In this document: piece by piece, positions 34,761 through 46,381 of the stretch | Layout: each line of letters starts with the position of its first letter | Numbering within the stretch: position 1 is the stretch's first letter | Source: Hermodice carunculata | Taxonomy: Eukaryota; Annelida; Polychaeta; Eunicida; Amphinomidae | DNA length: 64,000 nt | Assembly: GCA_964020975.1 (NCBI GenBank) | Contig: OZ026624.1 | Span: 64,284,208-64,348,207 of the forward strand | Reading direction: 5' to 3' | Position numbers and translations under genes: made by a program | Notes under the pieces: generated by a model | Told to the model about the DNA's origin: nothing | The model's database searches: none | The model's input: the letters and a program-made list of their open reading frames with translations, nothing else

Positions 34761-35728
34761 TTAGATGCTTGAGGGGTAAGTTAAGGGCATTGCACATTTT
34801 ATAGAAAAGGGTCAATTTCAGGTATTTACGCCAGTTTGAAGCATGAGAAGTGTGTCTTCAGGCTCTGGTACATATTTTTGCTGCTTCAAACTGTGCAAAC
34901 CCATTCCACCAGGTCAAAAACACCTTAACCACAGGTGCCCAAGAGAACACAACCATACTGGGTCGATCATGGAAACATAATAAGCACATTTTGAAAGATA
35001 AACATGTTATCCAGAAAACTTTGTTTTTAAAATTTCCGCCAGTCAGATGCCTCCTTCAAAGACTTTCATGACTTTCTCACAAAATGACACAATTGTTGAT
35101 GTTTAAAATGATGGCGATTGAAGAAAAAATTCTGTACGCCATTTGGGGTCCGTTGCGAGGGAAGCTAAGTTTGACACCCCGTGGAATAAAAAATAAATCT
35201 CACACAAACCTCTTCTTGCAAATATTTGCACAATTATACACCTAGATGGTTCTTATTATTTTCAGGTCATATGCAATAATATCTTTTTAGTTATAAGCCA
35301 TCAAAATTGCTTCATAATTCATTTTTGACCCATGAAAATTAGTCGACTAAAGTACCAAGAATGATGAAAAATGGCCCAACTTTGAGACGTCGTAACTTAA
35401 AAGCTATTTATGTTACAGTTAAATGGTTTTCAGATTTATTCTCACCACAGTGCTGTCTTTAAAACTGAATCAACATATTTGCAAAATAAATTACAAACTA
35501 TCACAACAGCACAAAAAAAAATTTTTTCAGAATTTTTTCAACAAAATGAAATCTATAAACATCTCTGTACTCTGACCGTAGTTCATGGTCTACATATCTA
35601 TGATAAATAATGCTTTCTAGGATGTTATAGTAATATTAAAGTTCATCTGTGTTTCTTTTGTTTAGAAAATAAATGAAATATCAGAGCCTTTTTGAGAAAA
35701 AAACACACATTCCGTTAATTTTCACAAC
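34761..35728. other. No recognised gene
   Basis: AT-rich, with A-runs (35,513-35,522). It lies between a LINE and the 3' end of the minus-strand gene at 35,892, and probably includes that gene's 3' flank. Confidence 0.4.
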
Positions 35729-35734
35729 TTTATT
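35729..35734 (-). promoter_or_regulatory. Poly(A) signal AATAAA (minus strand)
   Basis: The hexamer lies about 158 bp beyond the stop at 35,892 of the minus-strand gene, a normal distance for a 3' UTR. The sequence alone cannot show whether it is used. Confidence 0.4.
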
Positions 35735-35891
35735 CTTCAATTCCACATATGTAATGGCGCAGTGTAATTGTCAATACTGTATTGGCACAACTGCCACAGT
35801 CAATATGTAAAATATATATACTTTGCATCTGTCTTTGAACCCAAAGAAAATTTCATTGAAGTCTTATAGTTACAGAATTTATTCAAGTCAA

Positions 35892-38800
35892 TCACAATTC
35901 TTCAACAAGGCTATGGTCTCCAGTAAAAAATTCTGCTTTGTATTGTTGATACATTTTCTTAATTGCTCCTATATTTTTTACTTTCCATGTCCTTCCATTG
36001 ACTCCTGGCACAAGATCCAGATCTGCAGCAAATACAAACATGGAAGTTACCTCATCTATATCATTTATTTGTGGCCATCTAAATACATCTGAATAACCAC
36101 GATTCAAAAACTGAATCACCGCGCACTGATCCGTTTTTATATCAATAATTTGCCCAACATAGAAACTTTCTTCGTTTGCTACAGCCACATACATGCCCTG
36201 TCTTTCAAATTTAAATTTTTTCCTTGCTGGCTCAGACAGTTCATCGGTTTCACTTTCTGTTTCAGTTCTTTTTCTTTTTCTGCCACTTTGCACAGTTTCT
36301 GCAGTTGTACTGTTCCGATTCTCAATTTCATAATCTACAACTTCTGCTGTACATGCCAGTTCATTAGTGTTGCACACAGTAGTGCACGACAAGACCGTGA
36401 TAAGGTCTGCCTTGCGTTCATCTACTTTCTTTTTACCCAATGTGAGCTTTTCATGCTTGATATCCAAGACATTTTTCAGATATTTTATTTCACTTCTCAG
36501 GGTAGCCATTTTCTCCTTATTGCTGCTACATAAACTCAATACTCGATTTACATCTTCCTCCTTGCAGCATGGTCCACCATGGCTTTTAACTTCCTGGACA
36601 ACACTGTGCTTTGCATTAACTTGTTTTTCTTTTTTCTTTGCTAGTTAGGCAGCCTTTTCATCCAACCTTTCTTTAATAATTCTTTGTACATTCCGTTCCG
36701 CAAGGGCATGCTTTTCCCTTAATACCTTGGCGTCTTTTCTAGCCTCTGTCAGTAACCTTGACTGTTCCTCTGGAGATTTAGATGCCAGCCAGTTTGACAC
36801 AGTTTTGTTGGCCTTTATCATTTGAATGCCCGAATGATAATGCACAGAGGCGTGCCTTCTGTGAAACTGGCTGAAATCCAAATCTCCAAAAGCATTTTCA
36901 CATACAAGATTAGTCAACTGACAGTGCTTTAACTTTTCACGAACATCTTCATTTGGTGCTGCTCCAAACTTGCCCCCTGGTAGAAAATTTGACAGTTGTC
37001 AATTGACTACTTCAACAAATGATTTCCTTTGACGCTGTAATACAGATTGGGTAATGCTACAAATGTCAATATTTTCTCCATGTCCCTGGATAACAGTTTA
37101 AAAAATGTCATCCTTCTCGACAGCAAACTCCTCAAAAATTCCTGGATCATGTAGATCAAACAGAGGATCAGCATCTTGTACCCGTGCAGAAACTTTGGCC
37201 AACATCGACTGAATATATCTGTACTGATCCACGTACTCTGTATTACTTTCTAAACGTCTCCAAAATGGATCAGTAATTTTGTAGTAAATTATCCCCAAAG
37301 CCCTGACATGGGCCTGTAGTTCATTTGAAATGCTGTCAAAGTACACACTTCTAATTTTCAAATTGCCATCAAACTTGTAATCAGTCAAAAACCTGTCGAA
37401 TTTCTTTCAGATGAAAATACAGAGCACATGCTGACTGAAAAAAATTATTAAAATGGTTCATCCTGTAACTAGTGATGTTGGTCTTCTTCACAAAAGACTC
37501 CCATTCTCCTCGGCACCCATTTTTTTCATCTCCCCTCGGGCGTAGAATGTCACAAGCTGTGCGTATATATCTGCCTGTTGCAGAATCAGACCCACTTTGG
37601 AACCATTTGAAAGTCCTAATAAGAAATGAGCATTGCAATATAAGTAGTGTAGTTCTTCGTCAGTAGTTTTCTTTCTTTCTTCTGAAAGTTTTTCATTAAA
37701 GGCTTTGCACACGCTTGTACGGTCACTCATGACTGCACAGAGTTTACTGAGCATTGTCTTTGTGACATCATCATCAAGTTCACCATTTATGCTGTGCTCA
37801 TATGCATCTGCAAGTTCATTTATCATTGATATTGCTGCATCTATGAGGGTGGAAGAATCTTCCACCGCCACGCTAGAAAATCCAGCTGACAACATCTCCC
37901 CTTTGTTTGTATTAACCTGGTAGCCCAACATTTTCTTGTGGTCTCTTGTGGTGCCGTCGGAATGCAGCATCCACCCATAAGAATTTATTATGGACTCGGC
38001 CACCTGCATTTTACTCAGGCAGTGTGCCCTGTCAACAATGTTTTGTACAGTAGATGCACAAGGCAAGTCCTTGATTGAAATTTGTTTGTTATATAACCAC
38101 CTACTCACAGCTTGGATGACTTCACCACACTTACTGCTTGCAATGTCCAGTTCACCTACTAAATGCATGATGCATTTTTCAATGTCCTCTGTATACATGT
38201 GCAGACTTCCCGGTTCAGTAGTTTTTGTTTCAAGTTTTTCTGAATCATAACACAGGAGCTCAGCTTCAAGCTCTACAATTCTCTTTTTCATCATTGTAAC
38301 TTCATTTTCAGCATTTTTTTCTGGAGTTTATGAAAATTGAGTATTTCTTTTTGTTTGTACATTGAGTTCTGAACACATTTTATTTTCTTCTGCAAGCTGT
38401 CAACAGTCTGACTGGCACTCTTTGTGTCCAAAATGGCCTTTTTTTCTATTGTTTTCCTCATTTTATCTAATTTGATGCTCTGACGTCGGAGTTGCTGATA
38501 TTTGCCTGAACCCTTGGCAGCGTGAAGTTCATCTTTGCAGTCACTGAGACTCTTTTTCGTTTTTGCGAGCTCTTCATTCAGACTGGTAAGTTGTTGACCT
38601 TGTTTTTTCAAAGTACAACTCTGTTGGTGTGAAGTCTTTTCTAGCTGGCAGATAACAGTTTCTTTGGCGCGACATACTTCCTTCAAAATCTTTGTTTCTG
38701 CTGTTGCACTTTCTTTCACATTTTGGAGATCTGAATTCAAATGTTCTGTAGTTTTCTTCATTTTGTCACATTTGGCCTGAAGAAAATCCACATGTTGCTT

Positions 38801-39074
38801 TTCTAGTGTGGCACCAGTCGCACTGTTCTGACAATCATGTAGTGGTTGGTCTGTGGTGGAACTGGTTGCGTTCACCATGCTGGAAGTGGAACTTGAACCA
38901 GTATTTGGAAAAGGACCATTTCCAAAACAGAGACAATCAAAAAATTCTTGTGCTTTGGAGTTTCGTTTCTTTGCTTTTGTTCAATTTCGCAAAAGTCTTT
39001 TTAGCTTCACTAGTTTTCATTTTCAATGTTGCTCTCATTTGTCCATCTATTTGTGGAAATGTATACTCAACAAT
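35892..39074 (-). pseudogene. 3' part of a large multi-copy-type gene: coiled coil, RNase-H-like core, C-terminal barrel-like domain
   Basis: Minus-strand frames follow one another without gaps. First (38,291-38,878) is a lysine/glutamate-rich coiled coil of about 195 residues. Next (37,488-38,294) comes a conserved core with MLHSDGTTRDHKK, MSDRTSVCKAFNEKL and LHYLYCNAHFLLGL, then IRTACDILRPRGDEKNGCRG, TNLVCENAFGDLDFSQFHRR and NKTVSNWL. The end (35,892-36,180) has MYVAVANEESFYVGQIID and YSDVFRWPQI, a small beta-barrel look. I know this architecture from uncharacterised, often multi-copy proteins of cnidarians and other marine invertebrates. The D...MSD...CxxH pattern resembles hAT-like RNase-H transposase cores, which is my inference. 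It is broken: frame changes near 38,960, 38,293, 37,630 and 37,385, and in-frame stops near 37,095, 37,000 and 36,650. A retroelement separates it from its 5' part at 46,382-46,838. Confidence 0.7.
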
Positions 39075-39394
39075 AATAGAGGTTTGGATAGGTAGCAATG
39101 CGTGCCTGGCCAAACGGATTTGTGCAGGTCAAACACTGGCTATTTGATATGTTTGGGGCAACAGAGGTTTCCCGCCAGCCGCGGAAAACCGAAGCCTGCA
39201 GCGGCCAATCTGGGATGCTGAATTGCCTGCATGCTCTTGAGCATGCGTGGAGAGCAGTAAGGGTTAATAAGCCCACTTTCTTCGCCATTATCAGCCAGGC
39301 AAGACGTGTTGTGGTAGAGCGCCTGGCATCGGTTCACATTTTTGATCGCATTTTAATTTTACTTTGTGTTTGAGATTTTTGGAAAGAAATTTAA
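39075..39394 (+). repeat. YR element split repeat A1
   Basis: 320 bp beginning AATAGAGGTTTGGATAGGTA and ending AAATTTAA. It has the same length as A2 with no indels. It likely carries the promoter and one recombination site, by analogy with other YR elements. Confidence 0.9.
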
Positions 39395-39440
39395 CTGAAT
39401 ACAGACACTGATTTTTCAAGTGCGAGCAAGCATTTGAAGC

Positions 39441-41090
39441 ATGATGAGATCGCCTAGGAGGAGAAAGCCCATGGCCAAAGCAGCCGCCCTGCAGTCTTCT
39501 GCATCTCCGCGTGGGAGACCAAGACGGGGGAGACCTTCCAAAGCGCAGTTGATCGCGGAAGCAGCCAATTCCAATTCTAGGCCCTCGAGATCGACACAAG
39601 CACAGGCTCACGATGATAGACTGGGATCTGTGCCCATAGCTGGGAGCAGCCAAGTCCGGGAGGCACCCAATCCCCGGGCCCAGCCTGCGGCGAACAGACA
39701 GGCCAGAGCGACCGTAACCCGCGGACCAGGCCCGCAATCACATGCAATGATACAACCAGTTCAGTTTATTTCTATTTGCGATGTACAGCCTGCTAATGAT
39801 AATGTTAGTACGTTGGAACACAATAGTCAAAGTGCATCTGTGGAAAACATAGAAAGGCATAGAATGTTTGATGGTAACTCTACGGATCCTACTGAAGACA
39901 ATGAATATGAAGTGCTCTATGTGGAAGATTGTAGCGATGAGCATGTGGGTGTTTCTATGCATCCGTGCTACTTTCCTAACGTTAACACTAGCAACAGCAG
40001 CAACACTAGTTCTATTGCCATTCAGTCAGGAAGTCTGGTAGAAATTCCGGGTTTGGGATTGAAAAAAATTGTAGCACTGGAGAAAAATGTTAACAGAGTA
40101 GGTCAGAATTTCAAAACCCAAGCCGTTAGCACAGGAAATGCCCCAGCATCAACTGGCAGTGGCCACACAGGGGGTCCCCAAGCAGCTGCAGCGGGTAACA
40201 GCGTGGAGTCTATTTTTAACCAGTCTGGCCCAGGCTTGCCCTCACACGCTGGTCAGTCTCAACCTCACCAGCCTGGCCTAGTTAACTCGATGAGTTTGGT
40301 TGACAGCATGTCATCCCCTGTGGGCCTGTATGTGCCTGCTGCACTGAAAGACCGCATATGGAGAGGTGAGTTTATTGAGTTTGCCGACTTGTTGCCTCTC
40401 AACAGGCGTGCTGTTGAGGTTGAGCACTGGCTCTCAGCGAGTATGGGGCCATTCCAGGGGAACCCCCTTCCAGTATCTGTGACGTCACAGTTGTTGGCGC
40501 TCCACGTTGCTCAGTCCAAATCACACTAATATAAACAACGTGTCAGGCAGACCAGGTAAGAAGCTGATCAACAGCATTGGGGAGTGGACTGATGCAGCAT
40601 TGATTTATATAAGCCTGTATATCACTAAACACCCTGACCAGGTTCAACCTCTGCTGAAATATTGTACCACCATTAGGGAGGCAGCTGCCAGGTTTGGCAC
40701 AAAAGGGGCTCTGGCATATGACAGAGCATTTAGGATTAAAATGGCTATGGATCCCACCCACAGATAGGATAATTTGGATGGGGAGTCCTATTTTTTCTTG
40801 CTTGTGCCACAGGCTATGACACCTAGGTCCCAGCAGTATAGCCAGGGTGGCAGTAGACAGGGTGGGCCTCATGCTTCAGGGCAGAATGGCCAGCCCTTTC
40901 GGAGAGGCAAATCCGGCTACACAACAAAGCTGCCAGCAGGTTTCTGCTGGGCCTACAATAGGGGCCAATGCACAAAGCAAGATTGTAGGTTCCCCCACAA
41001 ATGCATTACCTGCAATAAGCAGCATCCCCAAGCAAAATGCAACTCCCCAGAAACATCCGCTAGCAAAGATATGGAAGGGCAGAAGTCCAA
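39441..41090 (+). mobile_element. YR element gag-like region (fossil)
   Basis: The N-terminal part is basic and proline/serine-rich (AT-hook-like GRPRRGRPSKAQ), followed by a low-complexity region and an alpha-helical part. It ends with a zinc-knuckle-like cluster (CWAYNRGQC, CRFPHKCITC, HPQAKC), a pattern seen at the end of gag-like proteins of DIRS/Ngaro elements. Confidence 0.75.
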
Positions 41091-41099
41091 TTAATGTTG

Positions 41100-42660
41100 A
41101 AGAGCTCTCTAAGATGTTGGATGTCTATCTTAATAAGGTGGTAGCTGATAAATTGAGACATGGTTTCTCTCATGGGTTCAGGATATGCTATACAGGCCCT
41201 CATCAAGCTTTTAGATGCAAAAACTTAAAGTCATTTGAAGAGAACCTAGGTGTTGCTCGGGAGAAGATCCAGACTGAAATTAATGCAGGTCGGGTAGCGG
41301 GGCCTTTTGCAGACCCACCTTTTGACCATCTTCGCTGCTCCCCCTTAGGCTTAGTTGAAAAGTCTCAAAAGGGAAAATACAGACTGATACACCACTTATC
41401 CTTTCCCCCAGGTGAATCGGTAAATGATTACATCAGTGATAAAGAGGCAAAGGTAAAGAGGTGAAGTACATCAAATTTGATGAAGCAGTACAGGCTGTTG
41501 CAAAGATGGGGAAAGGGGCAGAGATTGCTAAAGCTGACCTGAAGGATGCTTTCAGGCTGCTCCCTATACATAGCAAGGACTTTGACCTGTTAGGCTTTAC
41601 GTTAGATGGCCAGTATTATTTCGATTTGATGCTTCCTATGGGTCTGAGGAATTCTTGTAAATTATTCACGGAATTTACAACATTCCTAAACTGGCTAATG
41701 GATCAATTATTAGAGAGACAGCTCTGTTTGCATTACCTAGATGACTGGCTTTTTTTGGGCCAAATGGTCAGGGTATCTGTCAACATGCACTGTCCAAGTT
41801 CTTAGCTTTATGTAAATTGTTAGGCATTCCTGTGGCAGAGGAAAAGACAGTCACGCCCTGTACATGCCTGACATTTTTAGGACTAGAAATTGACACAGTT
41901 ACTCAACAGGTCAGGGTTCCCTTGGATAAGTTAGTTGCCTGTAGGGCTAGACTTCAGTTGATCAAGACGAGAAATAAAGTTTCCCTGGTTGAGCTGCAAA
42001 GTTTGTTGGGTTACTTAAACTTTCTTTGTCGTGGTGTCCAGGGGGGGAGGCCCTTCATACAGCGTTTAGTTAACTTAACTAGGGGTCTGGGCAGAGATGT
42101 AAAGTACATTGCTTTGGACACAGAAGCCAAAAGAGACATGGAAATGTGGCTGCATTTCTTGGATCAATTCAATGGTGTAACCATTATTCTCCCCCCAGTA
42201 TGGCACACTTCTGAAGTTCTGCACTTCTACACAGATTCTGCGAAATCTCATGGTTTTGCGGGATTCTTTCAGGGCAGTGACATACAAGGAAGGTGGGACG
42301 ATATATCTGTCAGTCCAAATAACTCCATTGCATACCTGGAATATGTGCCAGTCTTGCTTTCATTATTGGTGTGGGGACCAAAATTGGCAAACTCCAAAAT
42401 AGTGTTACATTCTGACAATCAAGCAGTTACGCATACTGAATAGGCAGTCCTCAAGGTGTCCACACTTAATGAAGCTTGTGAGGAGGTTGACCTTGACCTG
42501 TATGCACAACAATATTGTCCTGTCTGGAAAATTCATACAGGGCTTTCAAAACACAGTAGCAGACAGCCTAAGTAGATTTGACATGCAAAAATTTTTTCAG
42601 GAGGTGCCCACTGCAGACCCTCATCCTACCAGTTATCAACAATTTCTGCCGCTGGTGTAG
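41100..42660 (+). mobile_element. YR element reverse transcriptase and RNase H region (fossil)
   Basis: The RT signature includes LGLVEKSQKGKYRLIHHLSF, ADLKDAFRLLPIHSKD, LPMGLRNSCKLF and the catalytic HYLDDWLFLG. Downstream there is FLGLEIDT, then an RNase-H-like part with FYTDSAKSHGFAGFF and LHSDNQAV. These are DIRS/Ngaro-type variants of the retroelement RT and RH domains. Confidence 0.9.
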
Positions 42661-42686
42661 ATACTGAATTCAAGCGTCTACTAGGA

Positions 42687-43560
42687 TTGGCTGTGTCCCG
42701 AAGCACCCAGGTTAATTATGATAGGGCAGTAAGAATTTTTCTTCCATTTCTGAAAGAATTCTATAACAAAGATAGTCTGCCAGCTACAGTACAGCAGGTA
42801 GCTTCTTTTGCAGCCTATTTATCACTTTTGGGTAAGGCCCCAGCTACTATTTCAACTTATGTTTCTGCCATCAGCTTTAAACACAAAATTACTCTGTTGT
42901 TTGATCCCACAAATAATTTTTTGGTGAAGAAATTAATTGAAGGGACAAGGCGTGCCTCTGCCAGACAGTCTGATTCACGGCGTCCCGTAACATTTGAGAT
43001 ATTAGTGAAGTTCTTAAATGCTTTGCCCATGATTTGTCAGAATGCTTATGAAAGTGCCATGTTCAGAGCTGCCTTTGCATTGGCTTACTTTGCTTTTCTC
43101 AGAATTGGGGAATTTACTGCGCTGCCAAAACATGCGGACACTTCCCACATTCTACAGAGGAATGATGTCACCTTTGACCAGGGTACACTAAATGTCACAA
43201 TAAGGCATGCAAAGAACAATCAGCGCAATGTCCCCACTGTTATTCAAATCTGCGGTCTTTCTGGTCCGAATCAAACTCACTGTCCAGTGGCTCTCTTGTT
43301 GCAATACGTGAATCTGAAACCCAGGCCTTGTTTTGGCCATTTATTTGCTCACTTTGACAATTCACCATTAACAAGGTACCAATTTCAAGCTGTGCTAGCC
43401 AAAGCAGTACAGTTTTAGAAACTGGAATCGTCATACTATAAATCTCATAGCTTCAGAATAGGGGCAGCCTTGTCTTGCACAGCTGCTGGTGTTGCAACGG
43501 ATACCATTAAGCTGTGGGGTCGGTGGAGCTCATCCGCCTACCGATCCTACATTAGACCCC
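42687..43560 (+). mobile_element. YR element tyrosine recombinase region (fossil)
   Basis: An SAM-like N-terminal domain (SRSTQVNYDRAVRIFLPF, STYVSAISFKHK) is followed by a catalytic domain with LAYFAFLRIGEF (the catalytic arginine block), VTIRHAKNNQR and, near the end, SHSFRIGAA with SxHxFR-type spacing. This enzyme would insert the cDNA circle, in place of a DDE integrase. Confidence 0.88.
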
Positions 43561-43599
43561 CAACCCAGGTAATGGCCACCTCCTTCTTTAGTGTTTGAA

Positions 43600-44201
43600 T
43601 ATTTTACTGCCGTTAACACTTCTTTGTTGCAGATCAACCGGTGACATGGTTTCTGGGGCACTCCCTCATCAAAAGACTGGGTCAGTTTGTTCGTTCCAAC
43701 CGGGTCTCCATGCCCTGTCGGCCAGTGTGGAGGGGCATAAGTGGGGCTGGCGTGAAGACGACGCAAGAGAGCTTCCAGCAGAAGGCAGTGCGTTTTCCCT
43801 CCCCGCAAATGGTTGTGCTGCACACAGGGGGTAACGACCTTGGTTCTCTGACATCTGGTTTTCTGTGCCATAGGCTGAAAGACTTATTAATGTTAATCAA
43901 ATCAACCTTTCCCCATGCAGTCGTGGTCTGGTCAGACATTCTGCCCCGCCGTCATTACCGGGGTGCTCGGGACAATGACAAGATAGCAAAGGCCCGTACC
44001 ACAGTTAATAGATACGTTTGGGGGTTTGCGGTAAGGACAGGCATGCGTGTCATTAAGCATGCTGCCATTGCTTCTACAGACGATCAGGCATTTCTGAAAG
44101 ATGGTGTCCACTTGTCACCTATTGGGAACAGCCAGTTTCTCAGCGAACTATGTGGGGCCATATATACATTCCGATCCTCAGACAGTGTGGTGTACCCCTG
44201 A
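43600..44201 (+). mobile_element. YR element SGNH-hydrolase-like region (fossil)
   Basis: The frame reads FLGHSLIKRLGQF (block I-like, G-H-S in place of G-D-S), VVLHTGGNDLGSL (G-x-N-D, block III) and LKDGVHLSPIGNSQFL (D-x-x-H, block V), which together define an SGNH/GDSL fold. It lies after the recombinase and before repeat B1. I recall hydrolase modules being described in some Ngaro-type elements, and CR1 LINEs also carry an esterase. The role in the element is unknown. Confidence 0.72.
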
Positions 44202-44519
44202 TTTGTGGCTGTTATGTAAAAATGAACAGTGGATAGTGACACATTACCATATATATATATATATGGTCATTATTGAGACTGCACTAGTTTGCCTTGGCCG
44301 GTGTGACAATTAATTTGATTGCGATGATATTGGCTAGATGGACATTTCTTGCACTTGCCTTTATTTTTTACATGTGTGTACAATATAGTTTATGTAGTTA
44401 TTCCTTATGGGAGATGGTTATTCATATTTGCCTTTCAGATAATACTGATGCTAGGCTTGCTTGCACTTGGTGGGGTGGGAGATGATCTTTCTGTCTCATT
44501 GGAGCCAAATGATCATCTC

Positions 44520-45038
44520 GTGGGTGGTCTGTTCATGAGGCGGCGGTGTCTGAGCCCAAATACAAATTGATGTGTTTTCTGTTTTGGCATGGTGGGGTCT
44601 GCTCCTGGTCTGCTCCTGGTCTGCTCCTCGCGGCTGGGGGCTCCTGACCTGGTAATAAATTGGTGTGGTTTGGTGGACTGGTGAGATGCTCCTCTCTCTT
44701 GCTGGTCAGGAAGCCACTAGCTTAACAGGCACTGCAGGGGTGAATGGTTATCAGCTCTTCGCGGTAACCATGGTGAAGGGTGATGCTCCAGGTGAAGGAG
44801 CGCAGTGCCTGTTGCCAAGTTATGGTGTATATTCTTTTCTGGTGAATGCTGGGCTCATGACACCACCGTTTCTGGACTGAGGTACTGATTGGGTGAATTA
44901 TGGTTGAATTTTTAATGCTTTGTTTGGATCTGTAACATGATCAATGTTCTTGCCTTTGCGATAAGATGTAAAAAGGTAAATAAAACTTGGCGATTGATCT
45001 ATTCCAACAAATTTGCCGTCTTTGTGTTTTGCCTGTAC
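44520..45038 (+). repeat. YR element split repeat B1
   Basis: Begins GTGGGTGGTCTGTTCATGAG and ends TTTTGCCTGTAC, directly joined to A2. It matches B2 at about 97 percent by eye, with one short tandem difference (an extra TGGTCTGCTCC unit). Confidence 0.9.
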
Positions 45039-45358
45039 AATAGAGGTTTGGATTGGTAGCAATGCGTGCCTGGCCAAACGGATTTGTGCAGGTCAAACAC
45101 TGGCTATTTGATATGTTTGGGGTAACAGAGGTTTCCCGCCAGCCGCGGAAAACCGAAGCCTGCAGCAGCCAATCTGGGATGCTGAATTGCCTGCATGCTC
45201 TTGAGCATGCGTGGAGAGCAGTAAGGGTTAATAAGCCCACTTTCTTCGCCATTATCAGCCAGGCAAGACGTGTTGTGGTAGAGCGCCTGGCATCGGTTCA
45301 CATTTTTGATTGCATTTTAATTTTACTTTGTGTTTCAGATTTTTGGAAAGAAATTTAA
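45039..45358 (+). repeat. YR element split repeat A2
   Basis: Internal copy of A1, beginning AATAGAGGTTTGGATTGG. The B1-A2 junction reproduces, internally, the sequence expected if the element's two ends were joined in a circle. Confidence 0.9.
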
Positions 45359-45868
45359 TTGCCCACCCTTCCCACACCCAATCTGACAAACTAGTCCAAC
45401 TTGTAATGATCGGGTGGGTCCGCTCCCGCCCCTCTAGGTAGGTTCTGCATACAGCGTGTCACCTACTTCCTGCAAGCATTTCACCTGGTTTGATCAGGAA
45501 AATTGGTCTCAGCTTTCATAAGTTGGTGCCACGCGTCTGCGGATACAGTTTCCGCACAGATTTAGCTTAGAATGATACATGTAATACAGGTTGAAGGAAG
45601 CCTTAATTGAATTGTGGTGTAAACATACTGTCCGTTTTTTTCCTGAGCAGCAGACTTACCGTACATACATTGTGATTGTGTGCTGAACACTTCCAGTTGC
45701 TCTGCATGCTGTACGAGGTTGGTTGGACTAGTTAGGGTAAGATTTCATAGGAATGTCAAGGAGCTGTGCCTTGATGGCTTTAAATCTGATTTTCATATAA
45801 TTGTGGCATACACTTCCAAATTTTATGTGTTTAAGCCCTTGAATCCTATGAAGGCTAGCCCTGAGAGG
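45359..45868 (+). other. YR element spacer between A2 and B2
   Basis: About 510 bp that are in neither A1 nor B1. In a minimal split-repeat element A2 and B2 would be adjacent, so this spacer is extra. No frame is recognisable. Confidence 0.7.
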
Positions 45869-46381
45869 GTGGGTGGTCTGTTCATGAGGGGGCGGTGTCT
45901 GAGCCCAAATACAAATTGATGTGTTTTCTGTTTTGGTATGGTGGGGTCTGCTCCTGGTCTGCTCCTCGCGGCTGGGGGCTCCTGACCTGGTGATAAATTG
46001 GTGTGGTTTGGTGGACTGGTGAGATATGCTCCTCGCTCTTGCTGGTCAGGAAGCCACTAGCTTAACAGGCACTGCAGGGGTGAATGGTTATCAGCTCTTC
46101 GCGGTAACCATGGTGAAGGGTGATGCTCCAGGTGAAGGAGCGCAGTGCCTGTTGCCAAGTTATGGTGTATATTCTTTTCTGGTGAATGCTGGGCTCATGA
46201 CACCACCATTTCTGAACTGAGGTACTGATTGGGTGAATTATGGTTGAATTTTTAATGCTTTGTTTGGATCTGTAACATGATCAATGCTCTTGCCTTTGCG
46301 ATAAGATGTAAATAGGTAAATAAAACTTGGCGATTGATCTATTCCAACAAATTTGCCGTCTTTGTGTTTTGCCTGTACAAT
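45869..46381 (+). repeat. YR element split repeat B2 (right end)
   Basis: Ends TTTTGCCTGTACAAT, after which the interrupted minus-strand gene resumes with TTCTAGGTACTC. Confidence 0.9.

Larger units (their letters stand above)
39075..46381 (+). mobile_element. Tyrosine-recombinase retrotransposon (Ngaro/PAT-type), 7.3 kb, fossil but young
   Basis: Fossil YR retroelement on the plus strand. The order is repeat A1 (39,075-39,394), gag-like region, reverse transcriptase and RNase H, tyrosine recombinase, SGNH-hydrolase-like region, B1 (44,520-45,038), A2 (45,039-45,358) and B2 (45,869-46,381). Split direct repeats of the A1...B1-A2...B2 kind are the hallmark of Ngaro and PAT elements, as opposed to the inverted repeats of DIRS1. 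There is no target duplication, as expected for recombinase-mediated insertion. It looks structurally complete at its ends but is broken, with roughly five or more interruptions in its coding regions. A1 and A2 differ at five of about 320 positions by eye, so the insertion is recent on the scale of this locus. Confidence 0.88.

Noticed and set aside
36150-36648. Plus-strand frames of 93-127 codons
   Set aside because: Antisense shadows of the minus-strand gene, which has the recognisable motifs.
37705-38250. Plus-strand frames over the conserved core
   Set aside because: Antisense shadows.
39067-39337. Minus-strand frames repeated at 44,941-45,301
   Set aside because: Both are the antisense of split repeats A1 and A2. 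The duplication of the frame reflects the repeat, not a gene pair.
39291-39737. 148-codon minus-strand frame
   Set aside because: Antisense of the gag-like region with arginine-rich composition from GC-rich codons.
39075-46381. DIRS1-type element with inverted terminal repeats
   Set aside because: The terminal repeats are direct and split (A1...B1-A2...B2), which fits Ngaro/PAT rather than DIRS1.
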